Positions 1-11,594 are shown, counted from the first letter of the stretch. The stretch: 64,000 bases of DNA from Cristatella mucedo (GCA_009760855.2 WPIO01000018.1:745001-809000); one strand, 5' to 3'. Translations and numbers: made by a program. Notes: generated by a model from the sequence alone, not told the origin.

Positions 1-185
1 ATGTTATCAATGTTATGTAGCTGAAAGTAGGCAGACTTGATTACAGAGCTGATGTGATCATCTAGTGAGAGGTCACTTTAGAGCAAGACCACTAAATTTA
101 GCGAAGATGCTACCGGAGACATGTTGGCAGAGCCAATTTTGAGAGTTGAGCTTTCCCATTTCTGAGCCACGCTTGGTTATATAAT
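1..185 (-). mobile_element. L2-like LINE fragment, RT end/thumb region, truncated by window edge
   Basis: Read on the minus strand this matches the stretch just after the RT palm in the other copies: the conserved segments KLERLTLKIGSAS-like, ARNLG-like and SDLSLDDHISS-like are all recognisable though mutated. It is decayed and cut by the window edge, so its 3' UTR is probably outside. The 5' end near 185 is an abrupt loss of similarity, as expected of a 5'-truncated LINE. Confidence 0.75.
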
Positions 186-1595
186 AAACTTAACCCTAAT
201 CGTAGTTAGAGGGAACACTTACAAACACTCTTCGACCATTAATAAAGAAGTAGACTTCGCACTTCTAGCCGCTGGGCTCGTTCTGCACTAAGCACCGCAA
301 AGGGACTTCGTAGCGCTAGATAGGAAGAAGAGAAGCCAGACGTGAATCCGCGACCTCTTTTTTGAGCCAATAGGCGGTAGTGCTTTTGGGCGGCGTCATT
401 TTCACCTTTTATTGAGCTGGTTTACAAGTTCAGTATTAGGGCTGTCACTGGTGGGGCAGAGGCTAGAGATCCCGCAGCAATTCAACCGGGAAGTGAAGCA
501 CCAGAGACGCTCTGTCGTGCAGTATGGCGAGCCAATATGGACGCAAGCGCGTCGGGCCGAACAATACGAGGTTACCGTCGCCTCCTTTTAAAGCCGTCAT
601 TTCGGACAGGTGAGTAGCCAACTTCAAGCTAAATAAAAGATTCGCGGCTGCTCTCTTAATCTGTTTACCTTGCTGCGTTCATTTATAGATACACCAACGT
701 ACGAATTCATAAGCGATCTACCATACGGTGTCCTAGTTTTTGCAGCCTGGCTTGTGGTGATTTCTCTGGTTGGGTAATGGCTAGTGCAGCTGGGTACAGA
801 TAGGTGCTGCTTGAGCAATTTCAGGCCGTGCCTGGACGCACCAGTGCTGCTAGTGGCTTGCACACCTGAAGCTTTTCGTAGGGAGGTAGTGTGTGGACGT
901 GGTCTGCTTACTCCTGTTGAAAATTGATTGCACACAAGTCCACAATACAAGCTAAAGTGTAGACTACGGCTATTTGACCGTTGGTCAGTCAAATTTTTGG
1001 AAGCGTTTATAATAAATCCTTTATTTGGAACCCTTTGTTAAGAGTATTAAGCAAAGGTATTTGAATGTATGAGCGTGCACGAAACACGCTTCCATTCAAA
1101 TCCGTTTGTTGGGTGTTCACGAATAGCCTCGAAATCGGTTGTCAACTCTTTGACATAATTCGAATCAAATTGAAACTGAATGATGTTTCGTCTCCGTGAA
1201 AACTCACCTCCGTGCTATTAAATAGACTCTCACTTGTATGGAAGGGTTTTCACGTTGACAAAGGGAAGAAAAAATCTTACGATTTTTCATCATCTTATAC
1301 ACGGAGAGACAATGAGACTCGGGGTGAGTCGATGGGGTGGGGCAGCCTGATTCCCCCGTACACCGGTATTTATTTGTAATCTAGATATCTAAGGGATTTT
1401 CAAGAATTCTCTACGTATTGCTAAGAATTCCGGGAAAAACTCCCTGTTCAGGGCATGTCAAGGAGGATTTCAGGGTGAGAATAATCCTACAATTACATTG
1501 AAAGCAGGTTTTTGAAATAACAATGCATATTTTTCCCTGCAAAGGGTGCCGAAAGTCTGGAACTCGGTTCAGGCTCCGGTCACTAACTGAATAAT
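186..1595. other. No recognisable gene or element
   Basis: About 1.4 kb between two LINE copies. Open frames here (the longest about 120 codons on the minus strand near 624-992) show no family motif. I see no tRNA, no long repeat and no terminal inverted repeat. Confidence 0.5.
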
Positions 1596-2057
1596 AGTAA
1601 TAATAATAATAATAATAATAATGCACTTGATAAAGCGCTCTCAGAGAACTCAATCTCTTTCTAGGCGCTTTACATTTGCTGCAAAGGGAAATGCAATTGA
1701 ATGGTGAGTAATATCATGCTTGATAAACAACATGAATAACGTGGTTAGGGGTGCCGTGCACAGGGTCAGCATGCAAATGTGGTTAGTGGCAGCATGCACA
1801 GTGTCAGCACCCATAACCACATCAAGGACGAATCACAGGGACCCACTAAATGCTGTCCTAAATAGGTGTGTTTTTAACTTCTTTTTAAATGTGGTCAAGT
1901 CAGGGGATATTCTGACGCAGGTCGGGAGGGAATTCCAGGCTTTGGGAGCAGACGAACTAAATGCATGGTCTCCAAAGGATTTGAGGTTTATACGAGATAT
2001 CTGTAGGCTGTTGGATTGCGAAAAGCGGGTGGTACGATGCTTGGCCTGGTGGGGGAG

Positions 2058-2870
2058 TCAATCTGAGAGATAGGCCGCAGCCAAAGAATGAAGTGACCTA
2101 AAAGTGAGCGACAAAACCTTGAAGCTAATCCGTTGCTTGACTGGTAGCCAGTGCAGGTCGGCGAGAAGTGGAGTAATGTGGCAACTGCGACGACAGACAA
2201 GCCTAGCAGCAGAGTTTTGCACCAGCTGCAATCGCCTGATTGCACGTGCCGGTAGGCCAGCAAGCAGTGAGTTACAGAAGTCAAGACGGGATGTCACAAA
2301 TGGATGGACCAACTTGGACGTGGTATCCTTATCTAAACAAGCCCGAATTTTAGCAATGTTATCTAGCTGATAGTAGGCAGACTTGACTGTGGAGCTGATG
2401 TGGTCGTCTAACGAGAGGTCACTTTGTGACATGTCACCTAGATTTCGAGCTGATTCAACAGGAGATATGCTGGCAGAGCCAATTTTGAGCGTCAGCCTTT
2501 CCAATTTCTGAATCACACTGGGTTTGCCCATAACTAGTAATTTAATTTTATCATCGTTTAGTTTTAGAAAATTTGCTGCTATCCATGTGCGGATGTCATC
2601 AATACATCCAGCAAATGAGTTGAGAGAATTTGAGGTGCTCGAAGGCTGGGAGGGATCAAAGCAAAGGTACAACTGAGTGTCATCCGCATAGAAGTGAAAG
2701 CCTAGATTGTGCTTGGCAATCACATCAGGAAGACGCAGAGTATAAACCGTGAAAAGAACCAGACCTAGCACGGAGCCCTGAGGTACTCCATATTTCAGAG
2801 GTACTTCAGATGATCTTTGTCCATTCACGTCAATACTCTGGAGTCTCCCACTGAGATAGGACCTGAACAA
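2058..2870 (-). pseudogene. LINE reverse transcriptase fragment (palm to C-terminal region)
   Basis: A 270-codon open stretch of the LINE ORF2. Visible motifs in order: SYLSGRLQSIDVNGQ, the RT block GVPQGSVLGLVLFTVYT (residues about 28-44), the catalytic box FYADDTQLYL (about 60-69, both aspartates present), LNDDKIKLLVMGK, and the post-RT region RLDFCNSLLAGLPA and LHWLPVKQRISF. The enzyme would prime reverse transcription of its own RNA at a nicked target. It lacks the N-terminal fingers, which lie at 2825-3084 in shifted frames, and the last ~75 codons found in other copies. The apparent start is only an internal codon. I call it a pseudogene fragment with an intact catalytic box. Confidence 0.88.
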
Positions 2871-3084
2871 TTGTAGTGCAGTGCCAGTGATGCCCAGGCG
2901 AGATGAGAGGCTTTGTGATCGATGGTATCAAAAGCTGCCGAGAGATCGAGCAAAACAAGCAGAGACACTCTACCCATGTTTGCATTCCTAAGTAGGTCGT
3001 TGTACACCCTAAGCAATGCTGACTCTGTGGAGTGATTAGCTCTAAAGCCAGACTGGAACTTACTAGCAAGGTTTGAAGTTTCAA
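2825..3084 (-). pseudogene. LINE RT fingers/palm start, frameshifted
   Basis: Two overlapping minus-strand frames together hold the 5' part of this copy's RT: a frame with SLLVLLDLSAAFDTIDHK, which carries the first catalytic aspartate of the palm (the D in LLDLSAAF), and a second frame with the upstream LLVSSSLALELITPQS-like stretch. After IDHK about eight codons present in other copies (VFLERLSS-like) are missing and the frame changes. The two pieces cannot be translated as one protein. Confidence 0.8.
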
Positions 3085-3324
3085 TGTATGAGTTTAGCTG
3101 GTCCGCCTAGAATGACTTTGCATAATTTAAGTCTCAGCTTAAGCCCATCTGTTCCGTTCAGCTTTCGCATCGCACCCGCGAACTTTTTTTTTGGTTCCTA
3201 AATTCTTTGCATGCTTGCATCTACATGATTCAGTGGATGTTAATAATTTGTTGTTGCATTCGTTTTTAAGCACGATACCGTGCATGTCGTTGACCCTTGG
3301 TTAGTGAATATTTTGAAGCGAGAT

Positions 3325-3395
3325 ATAAGTACCAGAATAGATTTGAATGCCTTATGGCGCTTTACAAATTACTTATTATTATTATTTGTATTATG
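3325..3395 (+). mobile_element. Decayed LINE/SINE 3'-tail fragment
   Basis: A short plus-strand stretch resembles the shared tail: a GCGCC-like arm mutated to 'gtaccag', an AGA-rich loop, 'tatggcgcttta' as the return arm, then (ATT)n. There is no coding part. It could be the end of either a LINE or a SINE. Confidence 0.5.
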
Positions 3396-3918
3396 TTAGT
3401 TAAGTCACTCCGACTTACAGCACACATTGCATATATTAACGGCGTAGAGCCATGATGCCTTTCGCTTGCTTTCAGGGTACATCAAAAAGTTGCCTGCTCA
3501 AGGGTTCGAAGTGACGGCCTAGCTCGTAAAGTGTGAGCCTCTTCCCACTAACCTGTGTATATAGGTGTATCTACTCTGTGTACTTCTTTCTATATTTCTG
3601 CAGCACTAGCGGCAGTGCCAATTAAAAGAAATCGCTACGCTACCTACGGCTTAAGCAGGGTTTTATAAATAAAGAAGTAGGTAAGACTCGCCCTGTAAAC
3701 TCAGTTTTAGACGCCTTCAGTTGGTGGAAAAAGGCAGGGTATCAAAATCTCCCCCTTAATTATTTAGCATCTGTGATCCTACACACCTTAGCACAGAAAG
3801 GCAAGGCATTTACTGATTTAGAATATCGCCAGCTCATTCGATAGTATTTCATTCTGCCCTCTTTATGCGGTAAATGGGGCAAAACCCCGATTTTTACGAC
3901 TTCCCACTGCAGTGGTTA
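3396..3918. other. No recognisable gene
   Basis: Unannotated spacer. Near 3498-3515 there is a short tRNA B-box-like string (gggttcgaag) without a convincing A box or tail, so I do not call a SINE or tRNA. Confidence 0.4.
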
Positions 3919-4045
3919 ACGATAATAATAATAATAATAATAATTCACTTGATAAAGCGCCCTCAGAGAACTCAATCTCTCTCTAGGCGCTTTACATTTG
4001 CTGTAAAGTGAAACGCAATTGAATGGTTCCAGACTCATCAGTTTC
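3919..4045 (-). mobile_element. LINE 3'-tail-only fragment
   Basis: (AAT)n on plus, then the stem-loop tail (about 3955-3990) and the first part of the 3' UTR up to the GCAATTGAATGG-like end. Similarity then stops. This is an extremely 5'-truncated insertion of the dominant LINE, next to but distinct from the longer copy that follows. Confidence 0.8.
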
Positions 4046-4904
4046 AGTTGCACGAGTAGTTAATAATAATAATAATACTACATTCGTTATAGAACCCACA
4101 GATAAATGAATCTTTCTCTCTAGGCACTTTAAATTTGCTGCAAACGAAGCACGATCGAATGGTTAGTGGTAGCATGCTCAATGACAGGCATAGCATTGTT
4201 GGAGGTTACATGCACAGGGTCAGCATGCAAATGTGGCTAGTGGCAGCATGCACAGTGTTAGCACGCTTAAGTACACGAAGGACGAATCACGCTGATCCAC
4301 TAAATCCTGTGATAAATAAATGCGTTTTAGTTTCTTTTAAAATGTGGTCAAGCCAGGGGGGTGTCGTGACGCCAGTCGGAAGTGAGTTCGGGGCTTTGGG
4401 AGCATACGAACTACAGGCACTATTTCTTAAGGATTTGAGGTTCATACGACGTGTAGGTAAACGATTAGATTCCGAAATACGGGTGGCACAATGCATAGCC
4501 TGGTGGGGGAGTATCACTGATAGATAGGCGGAGGCCAAAGAATAAAGGGACGTAGTCGTGAGTGACAAAACCTTGAAGTCAATGCGTTGCTTGACTGGGA
4601 GCCAGTGCAGGTCGGTGAGAAGTGGTGTGATATGGCCAGTGAGATGCTCACAACAGACAAGCCTAGTTGCAGAATTATGCACCAGCAGCAAATACCTGAT
4701 TGCACAGGCCGGTAGACCAGCAAGCATTGAGTTACAGAATATGAGGCGAAATGTAACAAGGGCATGGACCGCTTTAGATGTGGTATCCCTGTCTAAGCAT
4801 GTCCAAATTTTAGCAATGTTATGTTGCTGAAAGTAGGCAGACTTGATGGCTGAGACGGCGTGGTCATCTAATGAAAAGTCAGTTTGGAGCAGGGTACTTG
4901 AATT

Positions 4905-5231
4905 TCATGCAGATTCAACGGGCGATATGCTGGCAGATTTAATTTTGAGCGTCAATGTTTCCAGTTTCTGAATCAAGCTCGGTTTGCCCACAACTAGTAA
5001 GTTGGTTTTATCGTCATTCAATTTAAGAAACCTGGGTGCCATCCATGTGCAGATGCGATCACTAAATGCATCAAGGGAGTTGAGAGAATTCCACGTGCTG
5101 GAGGGCTGGAAGGGATCAGAGGACAGGTACGACTGAGTGTCGTCCGCATAGAACTGAAAGCCTAGGTTGTGCCTAGCGATCGCATCGGCAAGAGGGAGAG
5201 TGTAACCCTTTAAATGAACCGGACCAAGCAC
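4905..5231 (-). pseudogene. LINE RT catalytic-box fragment
   Basis: A 108-codon stretch of ORF2: a mutated GVPQGS/LGP block at the start, LPLADAIARHNLGF, the catalytic FYADDTQSYL, LNDDKTNLLVVGK and KLETLTLKIKSAS. Both catalytic aspartates of the YADD box are kept, but the block in front is damaged and the frame closes at both ends. Confidence 0.8.
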
Positions 5232-5641
5232 AGAGCCCTGAAGTACACCATACTACAGAGGTTCCTCGGATGATCTCTGTCCATTCGTATGCATGCTCCG
5301 GAGTCTCCAGCTGAGATAGGACCTGAACCATTGCAGAGTAGTACCAATGATGCCCAGGCGAGATGATAGGCTTTAAAAAGGACGTGGTGATCTATAGTAT
5401 CAAAAGCTGCCGAAAGATCGAGCCAAACAAGTAGAGATAGTCTACCTAAGCCTGAATTCCTAAGTAGGTCGTTATATACCCGAAGAAACGCTGACTCTGT
5501 GGAGTGATTAGCTCTCAAATCTGACTGGAACCTACCAGAAAGGTTTAAAGTATCAATATATGAGTTACACTGGTCTGCTAGGATTCGCTCCAGTGTCTTC
5601 GATAGGAGTGGTCGAAGGAAGACTGAGCGGAAGTTGCCCAA
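5210..5641 (-). pseudogene. LINE RT N-terminal (fingers) fragment
   Basis: A 143-codon stretch equivalent to the RT fingers: GNFRSVFLRPLLSKTLERI, then SGRFQSDLRANHSTESA, VYNDLLRNSGLGRLSLL and the palm aspartate motif LDLSAAFDTIDH. After that the frame runs into changed sequence, where other copies show FLERLSSHLGITGTALQW. It adjoins and overlaps the catalytic-box fragment in another frame. Confidence 0.82.
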
Positions 5642-5690
5642 GTTCTCCTTGTCTAGTGTTGCTTTCTTGAATATTAGCCCGACTATAGCC

Positions 5691-7720
5691 TGTATGAAAG
5701 ACTACACTGATAGTTATGCGTTCACGGAGCATTTTTCATTTGAGCTTGGCGTGAACTCGCGCGTATCCATATATTTCAACGGCGGACCAAGACTCTCCAG
5801 CCCGAGTATACCTATAATCGGTAAAGTGGCCAGCCGTGAAAATATCGCGATTTGATATAGACTGAACAGTATGCTTAGCTTCAATCCCACCAATGCTTAA
5901 CTCTACATTGGGGCGAAGTGTGAATTTCGGCCGACTCGCCACGTTAAAAATTCCCAGCGTTTGTGCTCCTTATTCTGCTGCTATACTCACTTCCGTGTGA
6001 CCTGCTCTCTTAGTGTTATGACTTTTGTCTTTTTCTTAGTTTTTCGTGCAGGTTTTGTGGTCTCGTTACGTCGGCCTACATTCCGGGGTCAAGCACTTGC
6101 TCGGATGCTGGATTCAGGAAAAGAATTCGTCCAATCTAGACTTGCATAATTGTCGGCTTTTTTTAATACTCCCATCTCTGCATTGTGTCTTTGGTCCTGC
6201 AACTGTTGTGCAGCAACCACCAGCCGGTTATAATTCCAGCAGAATTATTATGTTTGGTCTGTGTACTGGCTTCTGCTCGGCTAGCGATTGTTTAATAGGA
6301 CTCTTACAGTCTACTGCAGCGTCTGAATCAACCTGTCTTGGCGCCCGACTGCTGTTCTATTATGAAACGGAAGTGTACAAACCGCGAATCCAATATCCAT
6401 TGCACTATTGCACCCTAATGTTTAGACCTGTGTACGGCAGACGTCAGACGAAAGGGTGCTCGCCTGAGCGAGTGATAATGATCGGCCGTGGGTCGCCTGC
6501 TTTGTTAGGATGTTTGAATAACCGCAACAAAATGACCCCTTAATTAGCTCCTCGCCCGATGTCACCCGCGTCAACGTAGTCTGCTTTCCTGATGGCTTTC
6601 CTGATGGCATGATATTATAGACTGGTGAAAGTTTAAGAAATGTGTGTAAGGTGATGCAACTGGGGCAAAAACACGCTTTTTTTGCTGGTATCCAAGTGAA
6701 TGCATGTTGCTAGAGTTCACATGGCTGTCATTGGTCTAAAACCGAACCAGTGCTATCACTATTGAAAGCATCCGTTGGCTACAGTATGTGGACCGCAAGC
6801 CCTTTAAGCTTTGAATAGGCTATAGAACACTCTTCTGCCTAACAGCCACTTGGTTGTCGCCGATAGTTAGTTACGCACGGTGGAAGATAATAGAAGTATT
6901 TTGATAGCTATTCAGTGTTATGACTGTATTCCTCAGTTCATAGGTATAAATCTGTTAGGAACAGATCCCCGCAAATGCGGCTGCAAACTCTCTGGCACTT
7001 CGTCAATAGTGCCCTGGTCCGTGACTGCATTCTTGAGGAAGGAGCAAACAGCTGATATAATCTGGCTGTGTCAACAGATCAGAGGCACGAAAACCGGCTT
7101 TCAGCTATCTGTTTGACCTGAGTCGAGTCAGTTCAAGCTTATCACATTCGCTAAGCTGGTAGCTGAAATGCATATAAGTAAGCCGCACTCGGAGGAGGAT
7201 TGAGATGGTTTTCAATACTACTGGGTGCAACACCCAGTTTATTTATTAGCGCTCACTCAAGAAGGGCTGCATTTCTGGAAAAGATACTCTTGACAGCAGT
7301 TAGCACAGCAGAAGAGACTTTTTTGGCAAACCATGGAAATGCGTAGGTTACTAAGTCAACCACTGGCAAGATGTAGTTGGAGTCCCCTTTGCTGAAACCA
7401 TTGTCTGAGACTAGAAAATGTGCGAGTAGGCATGAAACTCGTCTCCGGTATCGGTCGTCTCGAGTTCTGATACCGAGAATTCCTGGTGCTACGCCACTTT
7501 TTTTGGGGGGGGAATCATGTCACTGTCTTAACCCGATGATGGTTCAGCCACGTTTGTTTAGGTATTTATATTTATGGTGTCATACTGACTACAGTTGACA
7601 TGTTGTAATCTGTATAGTGTGGGGAACTCTCGGCACACGACAGCAATCCACAGGTTTAACGCATGTAGTTACAGCTGTGATGTGTATCCATTGCACTGCA
7701 CAGCTAGTGTGCATTCATAA
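5691..7720. other. No recognisable gene; one unsupported 165-codon open frame
   Basis: About 2 kb without any family I can name. The longest open frame is 6046-6543 plus (165 codons). It has no domain motif, signal peptide or repeat I recognise and a composition rich in Cys/Leu/Ser typical of chance frames. I record it but do not call it a gene. No terminal inverted repeats were seen. Confidence 0.4.
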
Positions 7721-7722
7721 TA

Positions 7723-8073
7723 GTGAAGGCCTTGGGTGCAGTTGAGAGTGGCCAAAAAAGTGTTGAACGAACTGGTCCTAGGAAATGGGTGCCGGTATCC
7801 GGGATGCCAGTCCAGGTGGGTGGCTGGCTGCAGGACCGGTGTTGTGAGCGAGGAGGAGGTGCACAAGCTCCATTCGACTATCAGATTGTGGTCGAACAAA
7901 ATACAGCCGAGCAAGCCACACTTATCAGGCAGCTTCGATTGCAACCTCCGAAAGATGACAGGTCAGAAGCTGATGTAGGCCTGACTGCCCTCTCCATAAA
8001 ACTGTGTCAACACTCACGAAACCTGAGCCAGGACTTTCGTCTGGGTGACAAAATCCGCAAGATTGTCGTGTAG
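7723..8073 (+). pseudogene. Possible retrotransposon Gag-like fragment (tentative)
   Basis: A 116-codon open frame. Its C-terminal half has a pattern, L..KL...SRNLSQDFRL.DKIRK, that recalls a recurring stretch of some LTR-retrotransposon Gag proteins (a loop, then a D..KI..L..A motif). The frame stops right after KIRKIVV, where such proteins continue. No zinc knuckle follows and no LTR was seen nearby. The first ~55 residues are unlike anything I know. This is a weak pattern match; chance is a real alternative. Confidence 0.22.
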
Positions 8074-9497
8074 GCCGCACAACCAGCAAGTAATGCAAGC
8101 ATTACAGGCGTGATCATAGTTTGAATTCAATACGAACTTGGTGGTTGGTCATCGATTGGAAGTAGGACACGATTGTGTTGCCGTTGACGGTCGGCGGGGG
8201 GGGGGGCAAGTACTGTTGAGTTTTTTTTACTTTCCTTTCTGCAGCATCTTAGATCTCTGTAACCGTTGGTGCTAAGTGCAACCTTTTCTTGCAGCGTTAG
8301 GATCTCCTTGAGTGGCACTCCATTTTCCTTCTGCTTCTGAATTCACTACCGATTCCACGTGGCTTTGGTGCGAAATGCATGTCACGTGAACTGAGTCAAC
8401 AGCCGATGAGCTGTCAACCACGTTGGCTTGTCGACTAGGTGGAGCTGCACGTCTGCAACCACAGCCGCGACAAGCTTGCTTCTGTGCCCGAGAACGGCAT
8501 GGCTGCTACGGCCTACGCCCCACTGCCCTCTACTGGAAGAATGTGGTCAAAGAGTGACGAACTGGTGCTCATCGAAGAGCCGATATCGACTATCGGCAAT
8601 TGTCGGCAGCTAACGGTGCCACTTTGCATTGGCACAAAGTACCGTCTTAAAAAAGTTAACTTTCAAAAGTGAGAGGACCTCGAGGCTCTTGGACGTGAGA
8701 GCATCGCCGAACCACAGTGCGTTAGGACCACAGTACGAAGTGGTGCAGCTCTTCCGACATTTGGTAGAATGAGTAGCTGGCAGCTAGGCAGCGATTGCAA
8801 CCGCTCACTCTGCCAGTAGAATTCGCATGAGCTGCGCATATATCAAGTATTCCCAGAAAGCCAGCTGCTGGAGAAATGGTGAGATGGCTACTTAGTCGCC
8901 GAAGTGTAAATAACAAAATAAGAAAGCAGGAAGCCGGTTTTTGCTCTCTGTCCTCGCAGGATGGCATGCTAGCAGTGATTAAGGTGGGAATGTGCAGGTG
9001 TGCTGGGGACATTCTTACATTACCGGCTCTGCCACTGCATGCGTATAAGCAAATTGACTCACTAGCAGCCCGATCTTTAAATATGGAGAGCCGTGCCTTG
9101 TCGGGTTCATTTGAATGACCAAGAGATGAAGCAGACCCTGAAGTCTAGATTAGTGGTGAACCGAGCCCGGTGACTCGAGGAGTCTATAATATTCTGGTCA
9201 GGGTTTTATCTGGCAGAACCGAGTCGAGTGGCCTTCTCGATTGTGGCTACCATGTGGGCTATTAGTCAACCGTTGCACCGGTTCCCGGAAAGACGTGTCT
9301 CGGATTAGATCCAAAACCGGATGGCTCAAAAAGCACCAGCTAATGCTGAATGTCAGGCCTAAACACAATCTGAGTCGGTGCAATGACGCAGACAAAGAGC
9401 TTCATTGCCCTAGCCAAGGCAGGGGAGGAAGGAATCGGGCTTATTCTACTGCGGCTGAAATGATGAAGTTAATCGCAAGTGATCGTAGGCTGGTAGC
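8074..9497. other. No recognisable gene
   Basis: Spacer between the Gag-like frame and the hAT element. It contains a G-homopolymer around 8196-8206 and frames of 60-96 codons on both strands, none with a motif I can support. Confidence 0.4.
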
Positions 9498-9964
9498 ACA
9501 GGCGGCAGAGGCGTAGCGAGGAGTGGGTAGGGGGGGGACAGATGTCCACGGGTGCCAAGGCCAAAGGGGAAGCCAATAGCAAAATGGACTGTGCCTATTT
9601 TTTTCAACTTTTTCATGTGAGAATACCATCAAGATTTCAAGGAAGTCCCCGTTTCAATTGACTTGACTATTGCTGGCTGAGCTGTTTGTTTACAGACTTG
9701 TACCAAGCTGTAGCTTGATGCTCGCAGCACATAAGCCACGACACGGAAACACCAAAGGGGCTCCAACCAATGTATACTCGGCTGGCGCTCTGAACCCAAC
9801 CAGCAAACGGCCGTTCACCCTTCCGTCCGCGTTCCAGCTGCCCTTCCTGTCCACTCGCTCCATCCTGCCTGCCACAGGCGGCTTCGTTTCGTCAATGGCC
9901 AGCCAGCTTGCCTGGCTCAGAACCTATACACTATTAGACCACATAAGCTACGCATAACTGGCCG

Positions 9965-11045
9965 TCCTACGACAATGCAGCCGTCATGTCTGGCCACTTG
10001 TCAGATGTCCAAAAGGAAATACTGTCCAGAAATGAGAAGGCAATTTTTGTAAGCTATTATAACCACAGCTTGAACCTAGCAGGATTTCATGCTGCAACTC
10101 ATGATTCCATTGTCATTGCCGTTTCTGGAACTATAGAGAGCACCTGTTTCTTCTTTATAAGATCAACTCTGAGTTGGGAAGAACTTAAGAAAGTCTTAGC
10201 CATCACTGTCAAACGTGACTCTGCCAGCAAATTGGAATGCAAGAGAAGAGGCCGCGAAAGCTATCAATTATGGACTGAACAGCATTGTGTGTCTTTTGGA
10301 GCAACTGTCTGAGGACGCAAGTGGAACACTTGAAAAAGGAAGTAAAGCTGGCAGTCTCTCACAGTGTATATTGGACTTTCACTTTTTGTCTGCTGCCCTT
10401 TTGGTAAAGCGTCTTGAGGAAGATTGACCGCGTTCATAAAAAACTGCAGGATCCAAAGATGAACTTCAGAGACGCCTCTTGTGACATTCACTCTCTTGAG
10501 ATTGAGTTTTCAAGACTTCGAGAGGACCTCTGCCAGGAGTCACTACTAGATGTCAAAAGGAGATGTGAATTGTTGGGGGAGTAGCAGTTGAACGAAGAAT
10601 CCTCCGAAGAACAGGACAAATGCCTGGAGAGCTCTCTCTCAAGAAGTTGGTCTCACGGCAGAGGAAGAGATTTAAAAATAATGAAGGACAGTGAAGGACA
10701 GCATAGACTATCTCCGACAAGAAATTGCAACTAAGTTTTCCTGGCTTACAGATCTTGATGCTAAATTTGGTTTCTTGTTGGAAGTTGACAAACTTTTGAA
10801 GACACTTGACCAGACCAAACTCCGAAAGCTACGTCTAGATCTTGGAAGCTTTTATTGTCCCGACGTTGATGGAGCAAAGTTGCACAACTAAAAATGTGAC
10901 TTTAAAATGCTTCATCACGACTCGGTATTAAAGACACCACTGGAACTCGTGTATTTCATTGTCATATATGGAGACGATGCGTTTCCTAATTTGAGCACCA
11001 TAGCTGTATCCGTAGCCGTTGCAATGTGAGCGTTCCTTTAACAAG
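9965..11045 (+). pseudogene. hAT transposase relic (ZMYM/DUF4371-type), C-terminal two-thirds
   Basis: hAT transposases cut and paste their element through an RNase H-like core and dimerise through a C-terminal hAT domain. In frames that shift several times I read YDNAAVMSGHLSDVQ (RNase H core region, 9972 on), NHSLNLAGFHAATHD, a WEELKKVL stretch, KIDRV-like and ELSKLRE-like helices, then 10691-10891 with LRQEIATKFSWLTDLDAKF and LDLGSFYCPDVDGAK. Just after that an ELVYFIV..GDDAFPNL-like segment leads into the degraded dimerisation motif. Stops and frameshifts are frequent, so it is inactive. Assignment rests on the order of motifs and on agreement with the 28.5-kb copy. Confidence 0.8.
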
Positions 11046-11048
11046 CTG

Positions 11049-11243
11049 AGTAGTAATATTAATAATAATAGTTTTCTATAGTGCCCTCAGAGAACTTAAT
11101 CTCTTTCTAGGCACTTTAAAGACGCTGTATAGAAACCATTACCAGATGATTGCTGGTTACATCCGCAAACAGCAGGCATAGTAAGCAGGTACATGCACAC
11201 GAAGAGCTATTCACAGAGACCCACCAAATGATGTAGATAATCC
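11049..11243 (-). mobile_element. LINE 3' end inserted in hAT transposase
   Basis: Minus-strand tail of the dominant LINE: (AAT)n, stem-loop tail (about 11072-11115), then diverged 3' UTR and the first codons of the ORF2 end. The hAT sequence on either side (ending 'aacaagctg' and resuming 'ctgtctta') aligns with uninterrupted sequence in the other hAT copy at about 29.6 kb. I could not settle the target-site duplication. Confidence 0.75.
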
Positions 11244-11594
11244 TGTCTTATCTGTTAGCGTCAATGGGGCAAGATCGACTCTCTGATTGGCCTTGTTAAG
11301 CACGGAGAAAGAAACACTGGAAAACATTGAATTTTAAACTGTGATAGACCAGTTTGCCACATTCAAGGCCAAAAATATTTACCTCAGTTAAAGCTGTGAT
11401 GGCTACTTTGTACCTGTACTACACTAAAGTTAATACAACTTTCTCGACTCGATATGCCTGCTAGCATGTGTTTTTGCATTTCTTCTGCAGTGGAGCTATT
11501 TTGCAGCGACTTTTGACAAGGGGAGGAGGTGCCATTTTTAGATTTGTCCCAGAGCGCCACAAGGTCTATCAAGGTCCAGGCCTCTAATAGGCGG

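Larger units (their letters stand above)
1596..3110 (-). mobile_element. L2-like LINE copy, 5'-truncated, with (ATT)n tail
   Basis: Minus-strand copy of the dominant family. At its 3' end (low coordinates) are (TAA)n read on plus, the stem-loop tail (about 1622-1670) and the full 3' UTR. The coding part then runs back through the C-terminal region and RT to the segment before the palm motif. The 5' end near 3110 falls at the position equivalent to ADQLNSY. A deletion/frameshift after AFDTIDHK splits the RT into two frames, and a stop near 2058 cuts the C-terminal region, so the copy is dead. No target-site duplication was found by eye. Confidence 0.9.
4055..5690 (-). mobile_element. L2-like LINE copy, RT to 3' tail, older and decayed
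   Basis: Minus-strand copy reaching further 5' than most. From high to low coordinates: a segment equal to FKKA...LDKENLGNFRSV (about 5690-5640), LLSKTLERILADQ, FQSDLRANHSTESAFLRVYNDLL, LSAAFDTIDH, the FYADDTQSYL box (about 5150), LNDDKTNLLVVGK, the C-terminal region and 3' UTR, then a degraded tail at about 4085-4140 with (AAT)n. Several frames are needed to read it. Divergence from the young copies (15.6, 18.5, 22.6 kb) is plainly higher. Confidence 0.88.
9498..11594 (+). mobile_element. hAT transposon relic with 8-bp target-site duplication
   Basis: The element runs from about 9506 (start CAGAGGCGTAGCGAGG, a hAT-type terminus) to about 11586 (ending GGCCTCTA). It is flanked by acaggcgg (9498-9505) and ataggcgg (11587-11594), an 8-bp duplication with one mismatch, the size expected for hAT. 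Inside, 9965-11400 encodes a decayed transposase. The 5' 450 bp carries no transposase similarity that I see, so the N-terminal half (zinc finger and start) is deleted or replaced. A LINE tail interrupts it at 11.05-11.24 kb. A second copy of the same family lies at 28.5-30.3 kb. Confidence 0.75.

Noticed and set aside
1988-2370. Small genes antisense to the LINE
   Set aside because: They are the antisense or +1 shadows of ORF2 and recur in other copies of the element.
3498-3515. tRNA gene or SINE from a B-box-like word
   Set aside because: No A box at the right distance, no cloverleaf and no tail.
6046-6543. 165-codon gene
   Set aside because: No recognisable motif, no codon or context support; may be chance.
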